From the NCBI RefSeq assembly GCF_000758665.1, contig NZ_CP009285.1, positions 496,001-560,000 of the forward strand: 64,000 nt of DNA, in the 5' to 3' direction. A program made the position numbers and the translations under genes. Below, in pieces: positions 25,588 to 35,400 of this stretch (the first letter of the stretch is position 1; each line of letters opens with the position of its first letter). This stretch comes from Paenibacillus borealis (lineage in GTDB: Bacteria; Bacillota; Bacilli; Paenibacillales; Paenibacillaceae). Below the pieces are notes generated by a model. It did not search any database. It was given only the letters and a program-made list of their open reading frames with translations, and was not told where the DNA came from.

Positions 25588-26298
25588 ATGCGGTTTAAGG
25601 ATGTATTCTCAATAATCGGTCCGGCAATGGTCGGACCTTCCAGCTCGCATACAGCGGGGGCGGCACGGATCGGCAGAGCGGCGCGCCAGGTGCTCGGTGA
25701 ATTGCCGCGTGAGGCAGAAATCACGTTCTTCGGTTCTTTTGCTGCTACGTATCAGGGACATGGAACAGACCGGGCCATTGCCGGGGGCCTGCTTGACTTC
25801 ACCACTGATGACCACCGGCTGCCGGATTCCATTGAGCTTGCGGCCGAAGCCGGAATGAAGATTTCCTTCGGCCAGGGAACGGGCTTGTTTCCCCATCCCA
25901 ATACGGTCCGCTTGCGACTTACCGGCAGCGAGAGCGGCATAGAGCTGACGCTTACCGGAATTTCGATCGGCGGCGGCAACATTGAAATTGTTGATATTGA
26001 CGGGTTCGGCGTGAAGCTTACCGGCATGTATCCAACCGTGCTGATTAATCATATGGATTATCTGGGGGTACTGGCCAGCGTTACGGATGTAATGCGGCAG
26101 GGCCAGTGCAATATTGGCCATATGTCGCTGGACCGCAAGAACCGCAGCGGAGCAGCCTTGACGGTGCTGGAACTGGATGAGGCCGCTACACCGGAGCTGC
26201 TGCTGAATCTGCGGGCGCTGCCGGCCGTGAAATCAGTGAAGGTAGTCGATTTGAATGAACAGGTACAAGAACAGAAGGGGAAGGACACTACATCATGA
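25588..26298 (+). CDS. sdaAB: L-serine dehydratase, iron-sulfur dependent, beta subunit
   Basis: 236 residues. With the alpha subunit it deaminates L-serine to pyruvate and ammonia. The family signature GPAMVGPSSSHTAGAARIGR is at the N terminus, and an ACT regulatory domain forms the C-terminal third (TDVMRQGQCNIGHMSLDR). Its stop overlaps the start of the alpha subunit gene by 4 bp (ATGA), so the two are translationally coupled. Confidence 0.95.
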   Translation: MRFKDVFSIIGPAMVGPSSSHTAGAARIGRAARQVLGELPREAEITFFGSFAATYQGHGTDRAIAGGLLDFTTDDHRLPDSIELAAEAGMKISFGQGTGLFPHPNTVRLRLTGSESGIELTLTGISIGGGNIEIVDIDGFGVKLTGMYPTVLINHMDYLGVLASVTDVMRQGQCNIGHMSLDRKNRSGAALTVLELDEAATPELLLNLRALPAVKSVKVVDLNEQVQEQKGKDTTS

Positions 26299-27173
26299 AT
26301 TTTCAAACACTCAGCCAGCTGGCTGTATTATGTGAAGAGCGGGGACTGGGCATCGGCGCGCTGATGCTTGAGGAGCAAAGCACGGAATCCGGGCGCTCCA
26401 AGGAGCAGGAGTTCGCTACCATGAGCCAGTATTATGGCGTAATGAAGGAAGCGGTGCACCGCGGCATGAATGAGGATACCACCTCACGCAGCGGTCTGAC
26501 AGGACTTGATGCCCAGCGTGTGGCTGCTTACAATGCGGCGGATGAACCTTGTCTTGGCGGTCCTGCCGGTCAGGCCATGGCGTATGCTCTTGCTGTTTCT
26601 GAAGTGAACGCTTCTATGGGACGGATTATCGCTACGCCGACCGCAGGCTCCTGCGGAATCATCCCCGGGGTGTTCCTGAGCTGTCAGGAGCGCTTCGGCT
26701 GGGATGATGACTATATGGTAACCGGCCTGTTCGCGGCTGGAGCCATCGGGTATGTTATCGCCAACAATTCATTTGTATCGGGAGCAGAAGGCGGCTGCCA
26801 GGCCGAGGTCGGTTCGGCCATCGGGATGGCAGCAGGGGCTTTGACCGAAATGCGGGGCGGCACACCGGCGCAAGCCGTGCATGCCGTAGGGCTGGCACTG
26901 AAGAATACACTGGGGCTGATCTGCGATCCCGTAGGCGGACTTGTGGAGATTCCATGTATTGTCCGTAACGGCTTCGGTGCTGTAACGGCGCTCGCTGCGG
27001 CCGACATGGCGCTGGCTGGTGTCCGCAGTGTAATTCCGTCTGATGAAGTCATCAAGGTCATGCTGGAGGTAGGCTCCGCTATGCCGGAGAAGCACCGCGA
27101 GACGGCAGGGGGCGGACTGGCCCAGACTCCAACCGGCCGCAAGATTATGAAGGATTTGCGGAACAAGAAATAA
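26295..27173 (+). CDS. sdaAA: L-serine dehydratase, iron-sulfur dependent, alpha subunit
   Basis: 292 residues. The catalytic subunit that carries the oxygen-sensitive [4Fe-4S] cluster. The cysteines expected to hold the cluster are seen in TAGSCGIIPG, EGGCQAEVG and ICDPVGGLVEIPC. The length is normal for the split, two-subunit form of the enzyme in Firmicutes. It overlaps sdaAB by 4 bp. Confidence 0.95.
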   Translation: MNFQTLSQLAVLCEERGLGIGALMLEEQSTESGRSKEQEFATMSQYYGVMKEAVHRGMNEDTTSRSGLTGLDAQRVAAYNAADEPCLGGPAGQAMAYALAVSEVNASMGRIIATPTAGSCGIIPGVFLSCQERFGWDDDYMVTGLFAAGAIGYVIANNSFVSGAEGGCQAEVGSAIGMAAGALTEMRGGTPAQAVHAVGLALKNTLGLICDPVGGLVEIPCIVRNGFGAVTALAAADMALAGVRSVIPSDEVIKVMLEVGSAMPEKHRETAGGGLAQTPTGRKIMKDLRNKK

Positions 27174-27211
27174 TCTGCGGGGGGCCTTCGGACCGCATCA
27201 GCTTGCCGGGT

Positions 27212-27514
27212 CTATAGCATGCGGAACCGTTCAAGCTGATCCCACAGCCCTTCACGCCGGAGAATTTCCGCCTGCTTCGGCCCCATCAGATCGAAATGGG
27301 GAAAAGGCTCACGGTTATGAATATATTGTGGCGGAAGACCGTTCTTCCTGCACCAGTCTCTGAGGCGGGACAGGTCGCTGCAGCCGACCTTGGTTACTGT
27401 TGTGATGTCAGGAAACCGCTTGTCCAGCCAGTAATGTGTAAGGAACGCAATTTCCCCTGCGGAGACGGCTTGTTTCCAGCGGGCTAGTTCCGCTCTGTGA
27501 ATGCCAAAGGCCAT
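27212..27514 (-). CDS. Conserved hypothetical protein, YneQ-like
   Basis: About 100 residues. The start MAFGIHRAELARWK, the segment IAFLTHYWLDKRFPDI and the end PHFDLMGPKQAEIL resemble B. subtilis YneQ, a conserved protein of unknown function. The ATG at 27514 has AAGGATGA about 8 bases upstream and was preferred to the ATGs at 27523 and 27526. It converges with sdaAA. Confidence 0.72.
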   Translation of the reverse strand: MAFGIHRAELARWKQAVSAGEIAFLTHYWLDKRFPDITTVTKVGCSDLSRLRDWCRKNGLPPQYIHNREPFPHFDLMGPKQAEILRREGLWDQLERFRML

Positions 27515-27601
27515 AGCTGTCATCATCCTTATTGATTATAGTGAATTGATTAAATACAAGACTGCAAGATTGCAAGATACTTCGGGAAAGGGGAGAAGAA
27601 C

Positions 27602-27796
27602 ATGAACGGGCAAGTTAGAGCGGATATCCGCCCCGGACTTCAGGTTGATATTGTGCTGAAGCAGGATCAGGCAACCGGCAAACTCACACATGGCGCGGTT
27701 AAAGATATTCTGACCAATTCGCCCCGTCATCCGCACGGAATCAAGGTGCGGCTGACAGACGGCCAGGTAGGACGCGTCAAGAATATTACGGGCTAA
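27602..27796 (+). CDS. ywbE: YwbE family protein (DUF2196)
   Basis: 64 residues. The whole protein matches the YwbE/DUF2196 pattern: RADIRPGLQVDIVLKQDQ, TGKLTHGAVKDILTNS, and HPHGIKVRLTDGQVGRVK. It is a small beta-rich protein of unknown function. The ATG is preceded by AAAGGGGAG. A terminator follows directly. Confidence 0.9.
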   Translation: MNGQVRADIRPGLQVDIVLKQDQATGKLTHGAVKDILTNSPRHPHGIKVRLTDGQVGRVKNITG

Positions 27797-27814
27797 GCAG
27801 CATACAAAGAGTGA

Positions 27815-27876
27815 AGAAGCGCCACGAGCCAGGGCGGCTGTGCAATTGGACGGCCGCTGGGGCAGGGGCGCTTTTT
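27815..27876 (+). terminator. Intrinsic terminator after ywbE
   Basis: AAGCGCC pairs with GGCGCTT, with an inner GGCGGC/GGCCGC-type stem, followed by TTTTT at 27872-27876. Confidence 0.75.
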
Positions 27877-27917
27877 GGTGTGCAGACTGTTGCACATACC
27901 GTTGCACAGGCCCCTGC

Positions 27918-28721
27918 TTAGCGGCCCATAAATTCCTCAACATACTGGTCGGCCTTGGTCTGATTACATAAATTGCAGGCGCAGACGCAGTTGTCCGGCG
28001 TAGTGTGTCCGCCCTTGGCACGGGGCAGCAGATGGTCGATCGTATCCCCGTATAAGCCGCAGAAATGGCAGATATACTGGTCCCGGGTCAGAATATAGGC
28101 GCGGAAATCCTTATTGCTGTATAAGCGGCGGATCGTACGGCGGTTCACGACAACTGCGGCATGCTCCCGGACAAGTGTTACCGCAAGCGCAAGATCAATC
28201 TCCTGATGCCAGCGCCGGCCTTTGTCGCTGTGCCCGCGCATCAGAATCATACCCTTGCCGGAAGGGATGAGTGCAGAAGCATCCTGGGGATCGGGCTTCG
28301 GTCCCCGCTGCTGGGGGAGGGTACGTCCCGTATCTGCACTTCGCGGACGGGTCTTGCTCTTGGGGCCGGTGGTACCCGAGCTGCCCCGGGCTTCCTTGAC
28401 CCGTTCAGGCAAGGAGGGTTGACGGCCCTGGGCAGCAGACGGTCTGGCAGCGCCTGAGCCTGCTCCGGAGATAGAGACCGTTGCTTTATCCTGCTTGGCA
28501 GTCCCTGGACTGAGCGGACGTTCCGGCAGAGCAGGCGCTGAGCTTGGACGCGGCGGCGCTGCCGCAGCGCCTGCTTCGCGCAGCTTGCGGCATTCCCGGC
28601 AGGCACCGCGCCGGGACATTCCCTTAGAGCGCTTGCCTGTGCGCCTGCGGAATTCGGAGAGCGGCTTCAGCTGATGACAATAGGCACATTGTTTAGATGG
28701 AGGTAGAATAGTTTCAGTCAT
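27918..28721 (-). CDS. HNH endonuclease with N-terminal zinc-finger-like domain
   Basis: About 268 residues. The C-terminal HNH domain reads CHFCGLYGDTIDHLLPRAKG and later NCVCACNLCNQTKADQ, with the paired CxxC zinc knuckles and central DH of HNH nucleases. The N terminus has a second CxxC...CxxC element (CAYCHQ, then ACRECRKLRE). A basic, Pro/Ser/Ala-rich linker of about 110 residues joins them. Bacterial proteins of this kind are found as housekeeping as well as mobile nucleases; nothing mobile flanks this one. The ATG at 28721 was chosen because the zinc-finger starts right after it; the frame is open further upstream to 28955 but that part has no protein-like character. Confidence 0.83.
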   Translation of the reverse strand: MTETILPPSKQCAYCHQLKPLSEFRRRTGKRSKGMSRRGACRECRKLREAGAAAAPPRPSSAPALPERPLSPGTAKQDKATVSISGAGSGAARPSAAQGRQPSLPERVKEARGSSGTTGPKSKTRPRSADTGRTLPQQRGPKPDPQDASALIPSGKGMILMRGHSDKGRRWHQEIDLALAVTLVREHAAVVVNRRTIRRLYSNKDFRAYILTRDQYICHFCGLYGDTIDHLLPRAKGGHTTPDNCVCACNLCNQTKADQYVEEFMGR

Positions 28722-29012
28722 AAGTATACTTGGCAGGACGGCCCGGAGCCGCAACTGTCCAATCCCTTCTGTATTTTGAAATAGTAACGTATATGTTGTA
28801 TACCGCTCATGTGAATTCGATGATTTGCTATTAGTATAGCGTAAAGCACGGACATTCACACGGCAGGCCCAAAAAGCAGTGAATCTCCCGGATTGTGATA
28901 TCCTTCCCGGCGGCCTTGAGGAAAAACCTGTAAACTCACAAGCAGGGCTGGTCAAGCGTTGATGAAGTTAATATGACATATAATAATTATGAACCAGAGA
29001 TGAGGAATCTGA

Positions 29013-29495
29013 ATGACCGTTAGCCAAAAAAAGCCCGGAGCCGTAAGACTGCTGTTTGTGCTTCAAGCATTTTTAGGTCTTGGGGCTGTCGCCGGAGGGC
29101 TGATCCTGCTCGCCGATCCCAGTGGTGAAATGATCGGAATGCCGGCTTCGATATTGGAAAGGTCGCCGTTTGACAGTTATGAAATTCCCGGTATTCTGCT
29201 GCTGATCATTTTTGGGCTGCTGCCGCTGATGGTGCTCTACGGTCTTTATAGGCAGCCTCAGTGGTCCTGGGGCTATGCGCTGACCCCGTTTAAGGCGCTG
29301 CATGCAGCATGGAGCTTTTCGCTTTATATCGGCTTTGGGCAGATTATCTGGATTATGGTACAGACATATATGATGGATACCGTTAGCATTGTTCATGTTT
29401 TCTATATGTCTTTGGGCATGCTGGTTCAGATCGTTACGCTGCTGCCTGCGGTACAGAGATATTTTATGCTGGACGGCCGTTCTGAAAGAAGTTAG
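29013..29495 (+). CDS. Membrane protein, unknown function
   Basis: 160 residues with four membrane helices (for example LLFVLQAFLGLGAVAGGLIL and GILLLIIFGLLPLMVLYGLY). No family motif is recognised. The ATG follows AGATGAGG. The LacI-type gene starts 54 bp downstream on the same strand, but there is no evident functional tie. Confidence 0.72.
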   Translation: MTVSQKKPGAVRLLFVLQAFLGLGAVAGGLILLADPSGEMIGMPASILERSPFDSYEIPGILLLIIFGLLPLMVLYGLYRQPQWSWGYALTPFKALHAAWSFSLYIGFGQIIWIMVQTYMMDTVSIVHVFYMSLGMLVQIVTLLPAVQRYFMLDGRSERS

Positions 29496-29548
29496 AATGA
29501 CAGTGAACATAAAAGGGCTTTCATTTGGGCCGCGGGAGTGAACCGGAA

Positions 29549-30565
29549 ATGACTACCATATATGATATTGCCAAAAGAACCGGCTACTCACCAACCACGG
29601 TGTCGAAGGCGTTCAATAACTACTCTGACGTGCGGGAGAAGACGCGGCAGGAAATACTGCGTACCGCCCAGGAGATGGGGTATCTGCCGAATGCGCATGC
29701 ACGTACACTGACGACCAAGAAATCGTGGACGATTGGTGTGCTGTTTGTGGAGAATACGGGAGCGGGTATCCGCCACCCTTTTTTCAGTGCAGTTATTGAG
29801 AGCTTCAAGCAGGTTGCCGTAGCCAAGGGTTACGCCCTCATGTTTATTTCGAAGGATGTCGGCGGCAAGAGAAGCGGATATCTGGAGAACTGCCGGATTC
29901 GCGGAGTCGATGGGGTTGTAGTGTTCCTCTCTGATTATGAAGACCCGTATTTCCGGGAGCTTCTGGAGAGTGATATCCCTACAGTGATTCTCGATTTTGA
30001 AACGGCGTTGTCGCATACGGTCTGCTCAGATAATATGACCGGTGCACTGCAGGCAGTGGAATATCTGGTATCGCTCGGACACAGCAGAATTGCCCATATT
30101 TCCGGCGGAGAGAACACCTATCCGGGGAAACAGCGGGAGCTGGGGTACAGAGCGGCGATGGAGCAACAGGGGCTTGAGGTACCGGAAGAATATGTTGCTG
30201 AGGGAGCATTCTACTCTCTGGAGAACGGCTACGCTGCAATGAAGTCTCTGCTTGAACTGCCGCAGCGGCCTACTGCTGTTTTTGCTTCGGGCGACTTGCT
30301 TGCACTGGGTGCGGTGATGGCTGCTAAGGATCAGGGCCTGTCTGTACCGGAGGACATTTCAGTCATGGGTTATGATGATATCGAGCTTGCCGGATATGTT
30401 ACACCTGCGCTGACTACCGTCCGCCAGAATACGGAGCTGCTGGGTACCCGGGCGGCGGAGCTTTTGCTGGCTTCGATGAACGGCCCGCATACAAATCAGG
30501 AGGCGCTGGTTCTGCCTGTAGAGATCATCGTCAGGGATTCCTGTGCACCGCCGGGCAAGAGATAA
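29549..30565 (+). CDS. LacI-family transcriptional regulator
   Basis: 338 residues. The N-terminal LacI helix-turn-helix and hinge are clear: TTIYDIAKRTGYSPTTVSKA, then MGYLPNAHARTL. A periplasmic-binding-protein-like effector domain follows, with TAVFASGDLLALGAVMAAKD and the C-terminal PALTTVRQN. The ATG at 29549 begins at the usual family start; GGGAG lies about 11 bases upstream. It is next to the GH30 gene, and a perfect palindrome suited to a LacI dimer lies in the gap. It probably represses the locus until an oligosaccharide is present. Confidence 0.93.
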   Translation: MTTIYDIAKRTGYSPTTVSKAFNNYSDVREKTRQEILRTAQEMGYLPNAHARTLTTKKSWTIGVLFVENTGAGIRHPFFSAVIESFKQVAVAKGYALMFISKDVGGKRSGYLENCRIRGVDGVVVFLSDYEDPYFRELLESDIPTVILDFETALSHTVCSDNMTGALQAVEYLVSLGHSRIAHISGGENTYPGKQRELGYRAAMEQQGLEVPEEYVAEGAFYSLENGYAAMKSLLELPQRPTAVFASGDLLALGAVMAAKDQGLSVPEDISVMGYDDIELAGYVTPALTTVRQNTELLGTRAAELLLASMNGPHTNQEALVLPVEIIVRDSCAPPGKR

Positions 30566-30601
30566 AAGTGCGTTCAACCGGGAATGCATTTTTTTTCAGC
30601 A

Positions 30602-30623
30602 AAATCGAAACCGGTTTCGATTT
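30602..30623 (+). promoter_or_regulatory. Perfect palindrome, probable LacI-family operator
   Basis: AATCGAAACCGGTTTCGATT, flanked by one more matching A/T pair, is a perfect 22-bp palindrome with a central CG. This is the form of LacI-family operators. It lies between the LacI-type gene and the GH30 gene. The bases AATCGAAACCGGTT recur at 36867-36880 in the first permease gene. Confidence 0.8.
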
Positions 30624-30667
30624 CTTTCGTTTTATTTCGAATTCAAATGATGAAGGAGTGAATCAAC

Positions 30668-32011
30668 ATGACAACCGTTCAAACCGTAGTAACCGCCAAA
30701 GATACAGAGGATCGTCTGAGTTCCAAAGAAGGTATCCAGTTCAAAGCAGCAACCCCTGGTACAACAGCAGATATACAGCTGCATCCGGAGCAGGAGTTTC
30801 AAAAGATCATTGGATTTGGCGGCGCTTTCACTGAAGCGGCTGCCTATACGTTGTCACGGATGAGCCCCGGGAAACGGGCAGAGGTTATCCGGCGTTATTT
30901 TCACCCGGTGGACGGGCTGAATTACAATATGGGCCGCGTGCATATCCATAGCTGTGATTTCGCACTCGGTAACTATACCTATGTGCAGGATAATGATACA
31001 GAGCTGGCAACCTTCGATATATCACATGATCACCAGTGGGTTCTGCCGCTCATCAAGGATGCTATGGAGGTAAAAGGAGGGCCCTTCACGATGCTGGCTT
31101 CGCCTTGGAGCCCGCCGGCCTGGATGAAGACAAACGGGGAGATGAACAACGGAGGTTCGCTTAAGCCGGAATATGCTGCGGTCTGGGCGCGCTATTATAC
31201 CAAATTCATCGAGGCTTACCGCAAAGAAGGCGTTCCGGTCTGGGCAGTATCCGTGCAGAACGAGCCGGCAGCAGTGCAAGTATGGGACTCTTGTGTATAT
31301 AGTGCCGAGGAAGAGCGCGATTTCGTCAAAAACCACCTCGGCCCGGTGATGCGCGAAGCCGGGATGGACGATGTGAATATCGTCATATGGGATCACAACC
31401 GCGATATTATGATCGAGCGCGTGACACCGATTCTATCCGATCCGGAAGCAGCGCAGTATGTATGGGGAACCGGGATCCACTGGTACGGCGGCGAGGAGTT
31501 CGACAAGGTGGAGAAAGTGCATGAGCTTTTCCCGGATAAGCATGTGCTCTTCACCGAAGGCTGCCAGGAAGGCGGCGTTCGTCTGGGTGAATGGTTCACG
31601 GGTGAGCGCTACGGCCGGAATATGATCGGTGATCTGAATGCCTGGACAGAGGGGTATCTGGACTGGAATCTGGTGCTGGATGAGACTGGCGGACCGAACC
31701 ATGTGGGGAATCTCTGCGATGCTCCGGTGATTGCGGATACGACTACGGACGAGGTTCACTATAACAGCTCTTATTATTATATCGGGCATTTCAGCAAGTT
31801 CATCGCACAGGGTGCTGTGCGGATCGGGCTGGAGCCGGCGGCTGAGGGCGTATTATCTGCGGCATTCCGCAATCCGGACGGCAGCATTGCTGTTGTACTG
31901 ATGAATGAAGGCGAAGAGGAACGCTCCCTGACGCTTGGCCTCGGCGGTGAAGTTGCGGAATGCACGCTGCCTGCACATTCCATTGCCACGCATCTGATTT
32001 CGCAAGGTTAG
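30668..32011 (+). CDS. Glycoside hydrolase family 30 enzyme (glucosylceramidase-like beta-glucosidase)
   Basis: 447 residues. A retaining beta-glycosidase with a TIM barrel and side beta-domain. Motifs are KIIGFGGAFTEAAAYTL at the start, SPWSPPAWMKTNG, the acid/base Glu199 in QNEPAA and the nucleophile Glu297 in FTEGCQE. There is no signal peptide, so it acts on short oligosaccharides in the cytoplasm. GH30 subfamilies cleave beta-1,6-glucan, glucosylceramide-type or related beta-glucosides; which applies here is not decided. The neighbouring phosphorylase and sugar transporter suggest a beta-gluco-oligosaccharide. GAAGGAG precedes the ATG. Confidence 0.92.
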   Translation: MTTVQTVVTAKDTEDRLSSKEGIQFKAATPGTTADIQLHPEQEFQKIIGFGGAFTEAAAYTLSRMSPGKRAEVIRRYFHPVDGLNYNMGRVHIHSCDFALGNYTYVQDNDTELATFDISHDHQWVLPLIKDAMEVKGGPFTMLASPWSPPAWMKTNGEMNNGGSLKPEYAAVWARYYTKFIEAYRKEGVPVWAVSVQNEPAAVQVWDSCVYSAEEERDFVKNHLGPVMREAGMDDVNIVIWDHNRDIMIERVTPILSDPEAAQYVWGTGIHWYGGEEFDKVEKVHELFPDKHVLFTEGCQEGGVRLGEWFTGERYGRNMIGDLNAWTEGYLDWNLVLDETGGPNHVGNLCDAPVIADTTTDEVHYNSSYYYIGHFSKFIAQGAVRIGLEPAAEGVLSAAFRNPDGSIAVVLMNEGEEERSLTLGLGGEVAECTLPAHSIATHLISQG

Positions 32012-32196
32012 GCTTGCTATGGGGAAGCGGAGAGCGGGCAGAGTTGACTCATGCGGGAAGCTGGCAGTATGGAGGTAGAGGGTGGGATTTTGGGTGAGTA
32101 GGCTAGATGCGTAGAAGCCGGGAGTTAAGTAGCTAGAAATAGGAGTTAGAAGCTGTAAGCTAAAGTTTGGTTCGGAGTGAGTTCAAGCCCTTCCCT

Positions 32197-32400
32197 AGCC
32201 GTCTGTTGCACTTTGTACACTAGATTTCTCCTATCTCCGCCGAAACTAGCGATCAATTGCACTATGTGCATTAGAATCCTGCGGAAGAGGCATTTTTAGG
32301 CAGAAATCCTGAAATCTAATGTATGAAATGCAACAGAAGGCTGCTCGGGGGAGCAATAACACAAATTCTAATGCACAAAGTACAATCACCCAGGAATTGC
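32197..32400. repeat. Dispersed intergenic repeat, locus C (two inverted pairs)
   Basis: Two forward copies (TTGCACTTTGTACACTAGAT near 32206, TTGCACTATGTGCATTAGAA near 32256) are followed by two inverted copies (ATCTAATGTATGAAATGCAA near 32314, ATTCTAATGCACAAAGTACA near 32366). The order of two in each direction could fold into long hairpins. It lies in the 484-bp gap between the GH30 and phosphorylase genes. The first 180 bp of that gap show nothing recognisable. Confidence 0.7.
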
Positions 32401-32495
32401 AATCAGAAAGTTCAGCCTAAGGCGGAGGCTTCTACAGCTCAGTAGCTGAAGCGAAGCCGCGTAGGCGTATACTGATATTTTTAGGAGGAGTAACT

Positions 32496-35400
32496 ATGAG
32501 CAATTATTATTTCGATTCAGGTAAATTTGTAATTGAGCAGTTCCATGAAGGCAAACCGTTCGCCAGCTTCCTGCCCGGACTTGCCGGACTGAAGGGGATC
32601 CCGATGTGGACGTTCTATGTGAACCGCGGGCAAGGGATCAGCAGCTTCGGAGTGCGGGACAAAAATTCGCCGATCATGGAGTTCTCCCCGGCCAATATTT
32701 CTTACAAGAATGTAGCCTCCACCGGATTCCGTACCTTCATTAAGCTGAAAGGTACAGCGGAGATCTATGAGCCATTCCAGTCGGCGCGCCCTGATCCTGC
32801 AGCCAAGCGGATCATGACGATTCTGCCGAACGGACTGACCATTGAGGAGTCGCATACAGGACATGGACTGAAGACAACGGTCCATTACTTCAACCTGCCG
32901 GGTGATGACTATGCTGCGCTGATCCGGCGGGTGGAGATCGAGAATACCAGCGGGACGGAGCTGGAGCTGGAGCTGCTGGACGGTCTTCCGGAGGTTCTTC
33001 CCTTCGGCGTAGCGAACGGGGGCTACAAGGAGATGGGCAACCTGCTGCGCAGCTGGATGGATGTGTATAACCTGGAGAACGGAATTCCGTTCTACAAGCT
33101 GCGCTCTAGCACGAATGACGATGCGGAAGTCAGTGAAATCAAGAGCGGACACTTCTACCTCTCCTCCACGGCGGAAGGGGAGCAGCTGTATCCGGTTGTA
33201 GACTATGAAGTAATTTTCGGCGGGAATACTTCGCTGACGTATCCGGACCGCTTCGCAGAGCTTCCGCTGACGGAGCTGCTTGCACAGGCACAGTATCCGG
33301 TAAATAAGGTGCCATGCGGATTCAGCGGCGCGGCCAGAACGCTTGCGCCGGGGGCTTCCCTGAAGCTGAATACCATTATTGGACATGTGAATGATATTGC
33401 CAGAATTAATCATAGGGCGGCTGAGCTCTGCCGCGAGGATTATTTTGCCGCCAAGGCTCTGGAAGCTGCCAGTCTGACCGAGGATTTAACAGCGGATATT
33501 GCTACCCGGACCTCCTCGCCGCTGTTCGATGCGTATTGCCGGCAGTCCTATCTCGACAACTTCCTGCGCGGGGGGTATCCGTTTATTTTTGACAACGGGG
33601 CTGAAGGCTACGTAGTCCATCTATACTCGCGCAAGCATGGCGATATGGAACGGGATTATAACTTCTTCTCGCTGGCGCCTGAATATTATTCACAGGGCAA
33701 CGGGAATTTCCGCGATATGAACCAGAACCGCCGCAACGATGTGTTCTTCCATCCGCAGGTAGGCAGCTTCAACATCAAGATGTTCTATAGCCTGATTCAG
33801 GCCGACGGTTATAATCCGCTCAGCGTGCAGGGAACCAGCTTTGAAATTCTGCCCGGTGAGGGAGAGAAGCTTAAAGCATGGCTTGCCGGGGCGCTGGCGG
33901 AGCATCATGCCGGATTTGAGAAGCTGCTGGCCGGACGCTTCACGCCGGGCAGCCTGATCAACTACATTGCGGATCACAATATTACTTTGAAAATCAGCGA
34001 GCAGGAGCTCCTCAGCGGTGTGCTTGCCCTGTCGCAGCAGAATATTGAAGCTGCCTTCGGAGAGGGCTTCTGGTCCGACCACTGGACGTATAATCTTGAT
34101 CTGGTGGAAGGTTATCTGGATATTTATCCGGAACGGCAGACGGAGCTGCTGTTCGGTGACGAGACGTATACGTTCTACGACAGTCCGGCTTATGTAATGC
34201 CGCGCAGTGAGAAATATGTAATCAGCGGCGGGCAGGTCCGGCAATTCGGGGCGCTGCTGGAGGATGAAGAGAAGCTGCATCAACTGAAGCGCAAGATCAG
34301 TGATACCCAGTGGCTGCGCACACAAGGCGGGCACGGGGAGATCTACCGGACCAGCCTGTTTGTGAAGCTGCTGTCACTTGCCCTGAATAAATTTGCCACG
34401 CTTGACCCTTACGGCATGGGGATAGAGATGGAAGGCAACAAGCCGGGCTGGAATGATGCCATGAACGGGCTGCCGGGACTGGTTGGCTCCGGCATGAGCG
34501 AGACCTTCGAGCTCAAGCGGATGCTAGTGTTCATGCTGGAAGCACTGGAGAGCGGCGCTGACCTTCCTTCAGCGGTTATACTTCCGTCAGAGATGGCTCT
34601 GCTGCTGGAGCAGGTGGAGCGTGCGGTAACGGAAGTGCTTGACGGTTCGCTGGCCCAATTCCCGTATTGGGACCGCGTGGCTTCGGCGCGCGAGGCTTAC
34701 CGGGCGGATATCCGCTTCGGGATTACAGGGGAGACGGAAGAAATCTCCCTTGCGGTTATCCGCGGGGCGCTGGGTAAATGGCTGCGCAAGGTAGATCAGG
34801 GTATTGAGCGTGCGGTAGGGATTGGCGGCGGACTGGTTCCGACTTATTTCCGCTTCGAGGCCACGCGGTTCCAGCCTGTGACGGATGAATCCGGAGAACC
34901 GGTCATCAGCGGCTATGGATTGCCGAAGGCCCGGGTCGAGGAGTTCGAGGCTTCTGCCCTGCCGTATTTCCTGGAAGGCCCTGCCCGCTGGCTCAAAACA
35001 CTGGACAGCCAGGAAACGGCCAAGGAAATTTACAGCAAAGTGAAACAGAGCGGTCTCTTTGATCCGGTTACATCAATGTACCGGACTTCGGTCTCGCTGG
35101 AAGAAGAATCACATGATATCGGCCGGATCCGGGCCTTCACACCAGGCTGGCAGGAGCGGGAGTCCAACTTCCTGCATATGTCGTACAAATATTTGCTTGA
35201 ATTGCTGAAGGCCGGACTGTATGACGAATTCTACAGCGAGCTGAAGACTTCGCTGATTCCCTTCCTTGACCCCGAGGTATACGGACGCAGTACACTGGAG
35301 AATTCCTCGTTCATCTCAACGGGCGGCAATCCGGATCCTGCAACGCATGGCAGAGGTTTTGTGGCCCGGCTGAGCGGCTCTACGGCGGAGTTCCTGAGCA

